Assembly: GCF_000012825.1 (NCBI RefSeq)
Contig: NC_009614.1
Coordinates: forward strand, 2,666,001 to 2,730,000
Length of the DNA stretch: 64,000 nucleotides
Reading direction: 5' to 3'
Source of the DNA: Phocaeicola vulgatus ATCC 8482
GTDB taxonomy: Bacteria > Bacteroidota > Bacteroidia > Bacteroidales > Bacteroidaceae
The number at the start of each line of letters is the position of its first letter. Position 1 is the first letter of the stretch. Below are positions 44,346-53,487 of the stretch, piece by piece. Below the pieces are notes generated by a model, which searched no databases, had not been told where the DNA came from, and worked only from the letters and a program-made list of their open reading frames with translations. A program made the translations under genes and the position numbers.

Positions 44346-44370
44346 CAAAAATAGAATGCAAATGAAAGAA

Positions 44371-44402
44371 AATCCCTGTAAACTAACAAATTACGGGGAT
44401 TT
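44371..44402 (+). terminator. Terminator of tRNA-Ser
   Basis: AATCCCTGTAA (44371-44381) pairs with TTACGGGGATT (44391-44401), one G-T mismatch, followed by TTTTTATTTTT. Confidence 0.7.
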
Positions 44403-44446
44403 TTTATTTTTGGTACATAGCAAAAATAAGCATATTAAAGCATTCT

Positions 44447-44495
44447 TTCGGTGTACTATTCGGTGTACCTTATTACCTTCAATGTCAGGTACACC
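44447..44495. repeat. GGTGTAC repeats near the integrase (candidate arm-type sites)
   Basis: TTCGGTGTAC occurs at 44447-44456 and again at 44459-44468 (12-bp period), with the inverted GGTACACC at 44488-44495, between the tRNA and the integrase. Short repeated sites near attL often bind the integrase arm-binding domain. Confidence 0.4.
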
Positions 44496-44585
44496 TATTT
44501 GGTGAATAATTCATTGTTTATTAGTATTTTGCATCTTGACTTGTTGCTCTTAGAAATTTAGTTTTGTGATTAAAAAACAAGTAAG

Positions 44586-45809
44586 ATGGAAAGAACAACA
44601 TTTTGTCTATTGTTCTACATTCGTAGGACGAAATTGAATCGGAACGGTGAGGCTCCGATAATGATGAGAATTACAGTGAATGGAGTCCGGGTTGATGCTT
44701 CAGTGAAGAAAACAATTTTTCCGGAGTTCTGGAGTGCGGCAAAAGGAAAGGCTTTGGAAAAGAAACGGGAGTACAAGGAACTGAATTTGTATCTTGACTC
44801 AATCCGCTTACGGATAATGAAGATTCAGCGTGAATTGGAGATAGAGGGTGTATCCGTTTCTGCCAATAGTGTCCTGGAGCGTTTCTTGGGTAAGGATGCT
44901 CCCGTACAGCGTACTTTGTTTGAGGTCTTTCGGGAACATAATGATAAATGTGCTCAATTGTCTGGTACGGACATGGCACCTGCAACTGTACAGCGTTATG
45001 AAACATCTTTGAAACATACCCAGGATTTTGTTTGGGAAACATATCATAAAAAAGACATTCTTTTGGGAGATGTTTCCCGTCAGTTTATTGAGGATTATGA
45101 GTTCTGGCTGAAGACAGAGAAAAAGTGTTGTCACAATACTGCTACTAAATATCTAAAGAACTTCAAGAAGATAATCCGTATAGCTTTGGCTAAGGGATGG
45201 ATGAAGAATGATCCATTTTCTGAAATAAAGTTCTCACTGGATAAAGTAGAACCGGATTTTTTGGAAGATTCGGAGATTCAAAAACTGATTTCAAAGGAGA
45301 TTGATATTCCACGGTTGGGTCAGGTGCGTGATGTTTTTGTGTTCTGTTGCTTCACAGGTTTGGCTTTCTCGGATATTCATGATTTGAAAAAGGAACACAT
45401 AGTAGAGGATTCGAACGGTGCCAAATGGATACGCAAAGGGAGACAGAAAACCAAAATTATGTGTAATATTCCATTGATGGAAGTGCCTTTGAAGATCCTA
45501 GGAAAGTATTCCACTAATGAATATTGTAAAAGTCGCGGTGTGCTTTTTCCTGTTCTTTGTAATCAAAAGATGAATGCGTATCTCAAGGAATTAGCTGATA
45601 TTTGTGGCATTAAGAAAACATTGACGACTCATGTGGCCCGTCATACTTTCGCAACGTTTGCTTTGGCAAATGGTGTTTCCATTGAGAGTGTTGCTAAAAT
45701 GTTGGGGCATACCAATGTTCAGATGACCCGTCATTATGCACGTGTGTTAGACCGTACGGTGATACGTGAGATGTCGCAGGTCAGAATGGATTTTCAATTA
45801 TCTCTGTAA
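44586..45809 (+). CDS. Tyrosine site-specific recombinase (element integrase)
   Basis: 407 residues in the Bacteroides phage_int_SAM class. N-terminal arm-binding region (1-90), SAM-like core-binding domain (about 105-210), catalytic domain with RKGRQKTK (Lys hairpin), HVARHTFA (HxxR) and MLGHTNVQMTRHYARV (H/W position and Tyr). The first catalytic Arg, expected in TGLRxxD, is replaced (CFTGLAFSDIHDL), as is known for CTnDOT-type integrases. It catalyses integration and excision, probably at tRNA-Ser. It ends at the 45894-45920 terminator. Confidence 0.9.
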   Translation: MERTTFCLLFYIRRTKLNRNGEAPIMMRITVNGVRVDASVKKTIFPEFWSAAKGKALEKKREYKELNLYLDSIRLRIMKIQRELEIEGVSVSANSVLERFLGKDAPVQRTLFEVFREHNDKCAQLSGTDMAPATVQRYETSLKHTQDFVWETYHKKDILLGDVSRQFIEDYEFWLKTEKKCCHNTATKYLKNFKKIIRIALAKGWMKNDPFSEIKFSLDKVEPDFLEDSEIQKLISKEIDIPRLGQVRDVFVFCCFTGLAFSDIHDLKKEHIVEDSNGAKWIRKGRQKTKIMCNIPLMEVPLKILGKYSTNEYCKSRGVLFPVLCNQKMNAYLKELADICGIKKTLTTHVARHTFATFALANGVSIESVAKMLGHTNVQMTRHYARVLDRTVIREMSQVRMDFQLSL

Positions 45810-45893
45810 TGTGATTATAGAGTAAGTTTGTATTATATTTTTCTGTTTCTTCTTATCAAAAGATTCTTTTTAAGCATATTCTTATAATTGTGA

Positions 45894-46036
45894 AATAGCC
45901 GGAATTACCCTCCGGCTATTTTTGTACCTCTTTGTCGGTTTCTGTCCTTTTTTGTCGGTTGCTCAACGGTTGAGTAACCAATGGCCTCATAATAACTCTG
46001 TAATATTGCACCATAAATGATAAAAACAAGGTCAAT
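45894..46036 (+). repeat. Leader repeat, copy 1 (terminator + 23-bp palindrome + promoter-like segment)
   Basis: Contains terminator AATAGCCGGA/TCCGGCTATT (45894-45920), palindrome GGTTGCTCAAC-G-GTTGAGTAACC (45957-45979) and a TAATATTG near -7 box (46001-46008), ending next to an ATG. Two other copies lie at 52160-52310 and 59988-60134. Its similarity to the HTH-gene leader stops at the ATG (46034-46036). Confidence 0.8.
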
Positions 46037-46279
46037 ATGTTAATGCTATCAATTTTACACAGGACAAAAAGACAAGCCCTTTTTTACGAAATGAATGTAA
46101 ATAGCTGTATTAGTGCTAAATATTGGGTTGTACCGTTTTTACCGGACAGTAATAAAAAACTTTGCAGAAGTTATCTGTTATATGAGAAATTTTGTAATTT
46201 CACGTTCGGTGAACATAGCAGGGACCGTTTGTGGTTCTTTGTAACTGGATATTATAAGGATACAACAGTTTCTGCTTAA
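46037..46279 (+). CDS. Open frame of 80 codons after leader copy 1, doubtful
   Basis: Begins at the position where the HTH gene starts in the other leader copies, but its sequence is unrelated. It has no recognisable domain and is Cys/Tyr-rich with no clear hydrophobic pattern. It could be a small cargo protein or simply the leader of the MBL gene 28 bp downstream. It is kept only because it is intact and promoter-proximal. Confidence 0.25.
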   Translation: MLMLSILHRTKRQALFYEMNVNSCISAKYWVVPFLPDSNKKLCRSYLLYEKFCNFTFGEHSRDRLWFFVTGYYKDTTVSA

Positions 46280-46306
46280 TTATTGTCTTAACTTCAAAAT
46301 TTTTTT

Positions 46307-47494
46307 ATGCATGCAATTTTAAATACATTCAAATCTGGAGTTGGTGATTGTGTATTTATGAGGCTGATAAAAGACGATGCCACGTTCAGTATTATGATTG
46401 ATTGTGGTAAGTATACGCCTGAGATAAATCTATTCATAAAAGAGAAATTGCATAAGCATATTGATCTTCTTATTGTTACACACATAGATGATGATCATAT
46501 AAATGGAGTATGTGAGATGCTTATTGCAATGCCAGAGATTACAATAGGTAAGATTTTTTATAATTGTTATCAGTTGTTATCTGGCGAGAAGATAGCGGCA
46601 CTAACCAAGATTGTTAGTAGTGATATTGAAATTCTAACCCAAAATCTCCCCAAGCAGCGTACTGATACAAACGGTAAAATAAATATGGAGCATGCTTCTG
46701 TTCTTGCGTCAATCCTTTTGAAAAATCCACAATGGAACAGTGCTTGGGAGAAAACATTTTATATAGAGAACAGTTTGGAGCCATACCCATTGGGAGATGG
46801 TTTGGGGCAGTTGGTTTTTATTTCTCCAACAAGTTCTGAACTTAAAACGCTGGATATGAATTTTGCCCGTGAATATTTACGATTGACAAGACATGAGGTT
46901 ATCAATGCACCTTTTGAGGGACGCGAAACTCTTTTCGAATTAGTCTCTCGACTTGTATCAATGAAAATTAGAGAAAGAGAATACGTCAAGAAGCAAAAAA
47001 TTGCTGGCCTAATAGATAAATATTCAGTTGAGAGATGGAAAAAAGCTAAAGATTTTGAGCCGTCTGGCATAACGGATGAGAATAAAGGTTCTATTGCATT
47101 TATTTGGGAGTACAAAGATACGAAAGTGCTTTTCATGGGGGATGCAGAACCTGATATCGTAAAAACTGCCATTGTGAATAAATATGGTAAGGTGGATAAT
47201 ATGAAAGCCATAAAGGTATCTCATCATGGAAGTAAGCATAGCACCAGCAAAGAACTGATGGAAGTAATAGACAGCTTTGATTATTTTATTACAGGCGGTT
47301 CGGTTGGCGATAAGCCTTCAATGGAGACTTTGGTTAAGATAGTGGACAGAGGTGATAATAAAGTACGGACTATTCACTATAACTATGACAGAAATATCTT
47401 GATGAAAGATATGGCATCTGATGAATCTGTAGAATTACGACAAAAATATAATTTCCAAATCGATACAAATAATGAACTTGAATTTGAATATTGA
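46307..47494 (+). CDS. Metallo-beta-lactamase-fold protein, ComEC-like, of an Avs1-like system
   Basis: 395 residues, no signal peptide. Strongly MBL: VTHIDDDHINGV gives H59-x-D61-x-D63-H64, with metal ligands continuing in FMGDAEPDIV and KVSHHGSKHSTS, then FITGG. The closest subgroup is the ComEC/Rec2-type MBL domain, here free-standing and cytoplasmic. Its 3' end overlaps the protease-STAND gene by 23 bp, so the two are translationally coupled. This combination (MBL, trypsin-like protease, STAND) is what I recall for type I AVAST anti-phage systems, where the MBL protein is an accessory component. Its substrate is unknown. Confidence 0.8.
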   Translation: MHAILNTFKSGVGDCVFMRLIKDDATFSIMIDCGKYTPEINLFIKEKLHKHIDLLIVTHIDDDHINGVCEMLIAMPEITIGKIFYNCYQLLSGEKIAALTKIVSSDIEILTQNLPKQRTDTNGKINMEHASVLASILLKNPQWNSAWEKTFYIENSLEPYPLGDGLGQLVFISPTSSELKTLDMNFAREYLRLTRHEVINAPFEGRETLFELVSRLVSMKIREREYVKKQKIAGLIDKYSVERWKKAKDFEPSGITDENKGSIAFIWEYKDTKVLFMGDAEPDIVKTAIVNKYGKVDNMKAIKVSHHGSKHSTSKELMEVIDSFDYFITGGSVGDKPSMETLVKIVDRGDNKVRTIHYNYDRNILMKDMASDESVELRQKYNFQIDTNNELEFEY

Positions 47495-50400
47495 CAATTA
47501 TGGCGGTAAGTCAGTTGTGCCAGTTAAATGCAGAGAAGTGCAAGGTACTGCTTTTTATATAGGCAATGGATATTTATTAACTGCTTATCATGTGGTTTCT
47601 GATGCAGAATACGATCGTTCTTCAATCATAGTCACTATAGATGGTAAAGATGTATTATGTGAGTTAATGAAGATAGGGGACATTATGGATGTTGCCTTAC
47701 TGAGATGTCTTGAGCCAATAGATGAAAATCTTATTGAGAAGATTCCATTACTTAATACAGAGTTCAAGAAAGGACTGGATTTGGAAATCATTGGTTACCC
47801 TCAGGAAATAGGTAATGGTATAGATTACTTTGGTGTTAGTGTACGTAACGTTAGAAACCTCAGTAATCATACCCTGGGATTCGATATAGTTGTTCAAAGA
47901 ACTGATGCTTTTGGTTTTTATTCGTATTCTGGTTTTTCTGGTTCTCCTGTGTTAAATGAGTTTGGATATGCCATTGGGGTTGTGACAGATCAATTGCATA
48001 GGTCATTGGGCTATACGTCTATAAATTCAATTGTACAAGCTCTTCCCAAAGAGGTTAATGTTGAAAATAATGCTGATGAATTTGATTCTCGGCCTTATGG
48101 AATAGGTACTTGTATAAAAGCGACAGAGGAATCTCTAAAGAAGATGAGTTCTAGATATAGAGAAGATTTGCATTCTGAGGATTTAGAGTTAGAGAAGAAT
48201 ATCCGATTATTTTGTGGTTTAGATATAAAAGAGGAACAAGAGGAACTCAGAATCAAATACTGTAACTGGTACGACACTCTTCCAGAGAACTATAAGGAGT
48301 TTTGTAAAGCACATTCTGCATTTATTCATTATCTGTCTACGGGTGAGAGAAATAAGGATTTCTATCTGGATTTAGAGAGGATTGGGTCATGCAGAGACCC
48401 TAGATACCATGAGGATTATTTTATCAGAGGCTACTATCATAATGTCCTGCAAGACTTAATGGATGAATTGCAGGATGTTCAAGATAAGGAAATGCTCAGC
48501 AAGAGGAGGCTATTGTACATTACAGGTGATGCAGGATATGGAAAAACGCACCATCTTTGCCATATAACGAATAAGTTGTGCAAAGAGGTTAATATATATT
48601 TGTTCTTTGGTACTGAGTTTAGTACCATGGAAGATCCGTTGAGAACAATAGCGACTATAAGACGTTGGGAAGATGTTGATTACATGAAAGTCCTAAACAA
48701 TGAAGTTGCCAAAAAAGGAAAATATGCAATATTCATAATTGATGCTCTTAATGAAGGTGAGGGTACTTTTTATTGGAAAGAAAAACTACCACAAATTGTA
48801 GAAACATTCAGAACTTATCAGAATATAAAACTCATAGTTTCCGTAAGAACAATGGAGTCAGATGATGAACTGCATACGATATTGAATGCGAGCGATTGGG
48901 AAAAACTGGATTTAGGCGGATTCAGTAATACTAAAGCTGCATTACAGAAATATTTTAAGGTTTATGGCATCTATGAGGATCCTGAGATATACTCTAATTG
49001 CAAAGAGTTTACAAACCCCTTGCTCTTGAAAATATTTTGCGAGTCATTCTATTTGTTGCCAATAGATAAGCGAAAAGAGATTGATATTCTGCTGTTGTAT
49101 AATCTGTATTTCCGCAAGTGCAATAAAAATGTATCAAGATGGACAGATGAAGATCCGCAGCGGGATGTTACTACCACTTTGATGTACAGTATCGGCAGAA
49201 GGTCTCTTGAAAAATACCATTGCTGTGACATTCCCCGTAGGATAGCAATTAGAATAGCAAACAAAATATGTCGCAACAGACTATGGTCTAATAATCTTTA
49301 TCATAGTGCTGTCAAGGAAAACCTTCTTATGGAGTATGGAACTATAGACGGTTGTCAGTTTACAACATTCCAATATGATAATATGGGCGATTATGTGCGT
49401 GCAACGAATCTATTCGTACAGGATAAGACTGACGAAGAACGTTTTGAGCACATAAAAAGATTGCTTGGTTATTGTGCTCAAGGAACAATGACCCAAAAAG
49501 AAAAAGTAAAGACGTTAAACACTGTAACGGCTTTCCTATCTGTATGGAACCCAGATGAAAAGTTGTGGGATAAACCAGATTTTAAGGGCGGTCTTATGAG
49601 AGCCTGTCTGATTCGCAGTCTTTCTACAAGAAATTTAGCATCTAGTAAAAATACGTTACATCCTGAATTTGTCCAAAACTTCTTAAAAGAGGATGAAAAT
49701 CTCTTAAATGTTATTCGTGTTTTTGAGCAGTTTAATCTGTACAAAACGTTGCTAATGCCTTATCTTCATGATAGACTGATGACGATGAGTATGCTTGAAA
49801 GAGATGAAAAATGGACAATTGGAGTAAATGGACTTTTAGATAGCTACAGACTTTCTTATACGATAAATAGTGTTTCTTTAAAGACTGCTGAAGATATTAA
49901 AATATATGTATGGCTGTTGTGCTGGATGTTCACTTCTTCGCATCCCAATCTTCGTATCCGTATGATACGCGTCGTGCGTTCATTGATGTCAAAGCAACCC
50001 TTGTTGTGCAAAGATATTATTGATGTTTTCTATTTGGTGAATGATCCTTACGTGTTATCTGGAGTATATGCAGCGATTTATGGTGTGTTATTGACAAATC
50101 GAGACGGGCAACTTACACACAATGTCGCAGAACGGATTTATAAATACCATTATGAGAATCAAGTAAAAATTCCATCTGATATTGATGGACGTATATGGAC
50201 TCTGAAAATATTGGAGTACAATAATCACATCAATCCTGAAGACGATTTCTGGAATAATTCCCAGCCTCCTTATAAGCCAGCTGAAGATTTGATTACATAT
50301 CCGACAACAGAAACTTTTGGTGATGATTATTTTGGTCCGGAGGGCGGTGCTTATTGTTTGAGGCATTCTTTGTTTGCATGGGATTTTAACAGATATATAA

Positions 50401-51686
50401 TTGGCACAAATAGTAACAATGAATCGAAAACTTTTATCTTCAACGATAGAAAAATATTGTTAGATGATATAACAAAAGCTGTTGCCTATCGTATAAAACA
50501 CGTTTACGGGTATTCCGAGATTTTATCAGAATATGATAAGAGCGTAGAGTGGGGGGACAGGCACTATCATTTGAAAGAGAGAATAGGCAAGAAATATCAG
50601 TGGATAGCATTAGGAGAGGTAAAGGCTTATCTTTGTGACATCTGTAAGATGACTAAGAACAGGTTTACAGAAGAACTAGCCGAAATTCCTTATCCATGGT
50701 ATGCTGATAGATCATTCTATTTTGATCCAACACTAAAGGTCGTTGAGAATCAAATAGTGCTAGATAATGAGATGTTTGACTATTTGCCATCTGAAAACTT
50801 GTTTGGCATTACAGATGGTAGAGAATGGTTAGATTCAAGAGAGGTGTTACCTTCTTTAAATATTATCTTGAGAGACCGAAATCAGTGCGAGTGGGTCGTT
50901 ATCGTAGGTTATCAGAAATATACCCAAGAGAAAGATGGTGAGAAACGAGAGTCTTTCATATACTATGCCCCTTGTCTTGTGAAGGATACTGACGATTGCG
51001 CTAACAAGTTTGAATCATGGGCAAAGGAACAGGATTTTTATGGTCGTTGGATGCCAGAGAGCACTGGCAACTATGAGTTTATATGGAATGAATATCCTTG
51101 GGCGGATACATTCAAACAGATAAAAAATGATGAGGTAGAGATATGGGGGCATAAAGCGCCATGCAATATAAAACTTCCATATAGTGCCCAATTACAAGAG
51201 GATAGGGTTGCAATAGATGACGAAGATGACATAAAATCAACAGTATATATGCCTTTATCGGAATTTTACGAGATGTTTGGACTTTATAATGCGGAGCGTG
51301 GAGTGGTTCGCAATAATGATGGATACATCATTGCACTCAACCGGAATATACCAGGAGACGCTTTTGATGGACTTGTGATTCGAAGAGATTATCTTAATAA
51401 ATTTCTAGCAGAAGAAGGATACTCTTTATTCTTTTGTAATCTGGGCGAAAAACAACTATGGTCAGACACCAACCTGATTGATATGCAGAGGCTCAGTAGC
51501 TGTTGCAAATACATGCATGTGGGTGAAGTCGAAGTTATACAACCAATGAAAGACGAGCGTGATTTCCATCCTTCTTCATCAAAGGAAGAGAATAAAATCT
51601 TCTCAGGTATAAACATTGAAGATTGGCTATCGTTGGAGAATGATGATAGTGCAAAATATTTGATTGAAAAATTGAAGAATAATTAA
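47472..51686 (+). CDS. Trypsin-like protease fused to a STAND NTPase, Avs1-like
   Basis: 1404 residues. Residues 1 to about 200 are a trypsin-fold protease with His40 (TAYHVV), Asp73 (DIMDVALLR) and Ser156 (GFSGSPVLNE). A STAND-type NTPase follows, with Walker A GDAGYGKTH (352-360), Walker B KYAIFIIDALNEGEG (about 415-430) and sensor-like KLIVSVRT. Residues 600-1404 are a large unrecognised region with no obvious TPR, matching where AVAST proteins carry the phage-protein sensor. There is no membrane segment. Likely role: an NTP-dependent sensor whose activation unleashes the protease, killing the infected cell. It follows an MBL gene with a 23-bp overlap. Whether this two-gene form is a known subtype was not checked. 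Confidence 0.8.
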   Translation: MNLNLNIDNYGGKSVVPVKCREVQGTAFYIGNGYLLTAYHVVSDAEYDRSSIIVTIDGKDVLCELMKIGDIMDVALLRCLEPIDENLIEKIPLLNTEFKKGLDLEIIGYPQEIGNGIDYFGVSVRNVRNLSNHTLGFDIVVQRTDAFGFYSYSGFSGSPVLNEFGYAIGVVTDQLHRSLGYTSINSIVQALPKEVNVENNADEFDSRPYGIGTCIKATEESLKKMSSRYREDLHSEDLELEKNIRLFCGLDIKEEQEELRIKYCNWYDTLPENYKEFCKAHSAFIHYLSTGERNKDFYLDLERIGSCRDPRYHEDYFIRGYYHNVLQDLMDELQDVQDKEMLSKRRLLYITGDAGYGKTHHLCHITNKLCKEVNIYLFFGTEFSTMEDPLRTIATIRRWEDVDYMKVLNNEVAKKGKYAIFIIDALNEGEGTFYWKEKLPQIVETFRTYQNIKLIVSVRTMESDDELHTILNASDWEKLDLGGFSNTKAALQKYFKVYGIYEDPEIYSNCKEFTNPLLLKIFCESFYLLPIDKRKEIDILLLYNLYFRKCNKNVSRWTDEDPQRDVTTTLMYSIGRRSLEKYHCCDIPRRIAIRIANKICRNRLWSNNLYHSAVKENLLMEYGTIDGCQFTTFQYDNMGDYVRATNLFVQDKTDEERFEHIKRLLGYCAQGTMTQKEKVKTLNTVTAFLSVWNPDEKLWDKPDFKGGLMRACLIRSLSTRNLASSKNTLHPEFVQNFLKEDENLLNVIRVFEQFNLYKTLLMPYLHDRLMTMSMLERDEKWTIGVNGLLDSYRLSYTINSVSLKTAEDIKIYVWLLCWMFTSSHPNLRIRMIRVVRSLMSKQPLLCKDIIDVFYLVNDPYVLSGVYAAIYGVLLTNRDGQLTHNVAERIYKYHYENQVKIPSDIDGRIWTLKILEYNNHINPEDDFWNNSQPPYKPAEDLITYPTTETFGDDYFGPEGGAYCLRHSLFAWDFNRYIIGTNSNNESKTFIFNDRKILLDDITKAVAYRIKHVYGYSEILSEYDKSVEWGDRHYHLKERIGKKYQWIALGEVKAYLCDICKMTKNRFTEELAEIPYPWYADRSFYFDPTLKVVENQIVLDNEMFDYLPSENLFGITDGREWLDSREVLPSLNIILRDRNQCEWVVIVGYQKYTQEKDGEKRESFIYYAPCLVKDTDDCANKFESWAKEQDFYGRWMPESTGNYEFIWNEYPWADTFKQIKNDEVEIWGHKAPCNIKLPYSAQLQEDRVAIDDEDDIKSTVYMPLSEFYEMFGLYNAERGVVRNNDGYIIALNRNIPGDAFDGLVIRRDYLNKFLAEEGYSLFFCNLGEKQLWSDTNLIDMQRLSSCCKYMHVGEVEVIQPMKDERDFHPSSSKEENKIFSGINIEDWLSLENDDSAKYLIEKLKNN

Positions 51687-51969
51687 CTGATGTGTCGAGG
51701 TATAATACTGCCCCTTGATCTACTAAAAATCATAACAGGACTCTGAGACAAGATTGTTATCAATCCTTGTTGTCCTTTTTGTGGTTATAAGATGTAGCGG
51801 ATTTAGCTAATCGCCATATTTGTAGATAGCTATATTTTATTGACCTCATGTTAAATATGTATCTGTAATCATATTTTGTAGATAAAAAAAGAATAATGTT
51901 TTCTCTACGGGAAACATAGTATTTTAATGCAACTCTCTAAAGATTAGATAAATACAGAGAACCTAAAAG
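51687..51969 (+). other. Gap after cargo 1, with a weak terminator
   Basis: About 280 bp with no convincing gene. An imperfect hairpin at 51737-51778 (AGGAC...ACAAGATTG with CAATCCTTGT...GTCCT, then TTTTTGTGG) may end the MBL/STAND transcript. The rest is AT-rich with no clear structure. Confidence 0.45.
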
Positions 51970-52310
51970 ATGAGGTAACGATTTGGAAACGGAAGTACTG
52001 CTTCGGGTTACACTACTTTGCATAGTTTCAAATAACTCATATACAAATGTAGGCAATATTGGGAATATAACAAAATCTTTTCTTGTTTATTTCTATACAA
52101 ATCTGATTATTAGAGTATTAACAAACATAGGCGTACTTATTAATAGTTACTTATCAAAAAATAGCCGGGAAAAGTGCCTCCCGGCTATTTTTTGTCATAA
52201 CTTGACGTTTCCTGTCTTTTTTTGGCGGTTACTTAACGGTTGGGTAACCTGTGACCTTATATCTCTGTAATATTGCACCATAAAAAATAAAAATAAGCTC
52301 ATTATAATAG
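51970..52310 (+). repeat. Leader repeat, copy 2 (extended form)
   Basis: Matches 59805-60134, beginning loosely near 51970 and clearly from CATATACAAATGTAGGCAAT (52038). Includes terminator AATAGCCGGGA/TCCCGGCTATT (52160-52189), palindrome GGTTACTTAAC-G-GTTGGGTAACC (52227-52249) and TAATATTG. The arms keep the outer GGTTAC/GTAACC symmetry even where they differ from the other copies. Confidence 0.8.
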
Positions 52311-52598
52311 CAGAAGAACTATACCGGGTGGGCGCAGATGCGCCACATGCTTAGTGCCATACTCGCCAAAGTAACCAATATTGAAAAGTTAGTGGCTCCT
52401 ACTATACATAATTTGCCCGACAGCGAAATACTGGATTCAAATGGCGTACGCCTACTTACCAAGATGTCCGACAGGATACTTTTAAGACGACGCAATGACG
52501 GCTCATAGGCTTTCCACCGTGACAAGGGGGAAGATTTACTACCACCGTTCGGATGTGCTGCGTTGCTGGAAAAAAGAAGAACACTCTAAAAATAAAAG
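52304..52598 (+). pseudogene. Decayed copy of the element's HTH gene
   Basis: Aligns along its whole length with the intact HTH gene at 60135-60431. The start is lost (ATGAATAAC has become ATAATAGC), an in-frame TAG interrupts the equivalent of GGGACACTTCCC (GGCTCATAGGC), and there is a 5-bp deletion near TGCTGCGTTGCTGG. Confidence 0.85.
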
Positions 52599-52601
52599 GT
52601 T

Positions 52602-52927
52602 ATGAAAATGATAATTAAGTTTGAAAGCGGCTCATTTGCTGCACTCGTGAGAAGTAACAAGAAGTCTCTCAACATGCTGACCGTGCTGCAACATATCTGC
52701 GAGGACAACTGTGTCAAACTCTCCATGCTGCCCGATGAAGTCTGCGAACTGATAAATCTCGATTCGTCAGAAATTGAGAGCGTTTGAGCGGGTGTCTGCA
52801 TTTTGCGGAAAAGGAGAACGGAACCAGGTATTAATCGATTGTGGATATAATCAATCTGAAGGATTCCATTAACTGTAAAGTTATTAACAGACAGGTGAAA
52901 AACCTTTCCTTTGAGGAAGAAGAATGA
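52602..52927 (+). pseudogene. Decayed copy of the DUF3876-like gene
   Basis: Similar throughout to 60437-60766. The first 61 codons are open (MKMIIKFESGSFAALVRSNKK), then a 5-bp loss after AGAAATTGAGA shifts the frame. The distal part still ends in GAGGAAGAAGAATGA like the intact gene. Confidence 0.85.
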
Positions 52928-52952
52928 TAAAGTTTCCTTCTTCCCTTTACAG

Positions 52953-53006
52953 ACAAAGGTATGGCCAGCAGGTCGGATTTATTCCGGGTACTAGCCATAC
53001 CTTTGT
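52953..53006 (+). terminator. Hairpin after the decayed DUF3876-like gene (covarying with 60785-60839)
   Basis: ACAAAGGTATGGC (52953-52965) pairs with GCCATACCTTTGT (52994-53006). The intact copy has ACAAGGGCACGG/CCGTGCC at the same place, so several stem positions changed on both sides and pairing was preserved. Confidence 0.6.
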
Positions 53007-53037
53007 CCTTTCTTGAAAAGCGGCTCTTTGCGGCAAA

Positions 53038-53226
53038 CTTAGGATATTTTTCAGTCCATTTGACGGAGCGGCAATCTCCATTGAGGGTACGTATCTTCTT
53101 TGGCAAGTCTGGTTTCCGTCATTCGTTCTGCCTTCATGCCCACCTACCGGCTTTATGGTAAGCCGTATTTTCCGGTTCAACGTGGCAAGTTCCTCAATCA
53201 GCGCTTGATTTCCGCATCCTTGGGCC
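53038..53226 (-). pseudogene. Decayed 3' end of the element's helicase gene
   Basis: Matches, with gaps, the region 60925-61175 that encodes the C-terminus of the large helicase (AGGATATTTTTCAG near the stop; CTACCGGCTTTATGGTAAGC; TTCCGGTTCAACGTGGCAAG; CTTGGGCCATG). It stops at 53226, where integrase sequence begins. It has no intact frame. Confidence 0.75.
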
Positions 53227-53376
53227 ATGGCCAATGGTGTCTCGATAGAGAGTGTAACCAAGATGTTGGGGCATACCAATGTCCAGATGCCCCGCCATTA
53301 TGCACGTATTTTAGATTGTACAATAATTCATGAAACGTCACAAATTAAAGTAAATTTTATTTTCCGCATAGAATAA
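53227..53376 (+). pseudogene. Remnant of a second integrase (C-terminal 49 codons)
   Basis: Reads ANGVSIESVTKMLGHTNVQM, then PRHYARILD, closely matching the end of the intact integrase at 45665-45809, and stays open to its TAA. The N-terminal 85 per cent is missing. It directly adjoins the helicase remnant, so the two came together by deletion. Confidence 0.88.
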
Positions 53377-53487
53377 AAACTAAAAAATGCCCTTGAGTAA
53401 ATTTTAGGGAATTCTCACCTATTTTTTAGATTGTGTGACTAGCAATATTATCTATTCTGAATATCTAATATTGTAAACTATTGAAAA

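Noticed and set aside
51983-52270. 95-codon open frame on the plus strand before leader copy 2
   Set aside because: It runs through the shared leader block and terminator; the equivalent region of copy 3 has no such frame. Chance ORF.
53038-53376. Several short open frames in the decayed element block
   Set aside because: They are frame fragments of helicase and integrase remnants; none has an independent start or domain.
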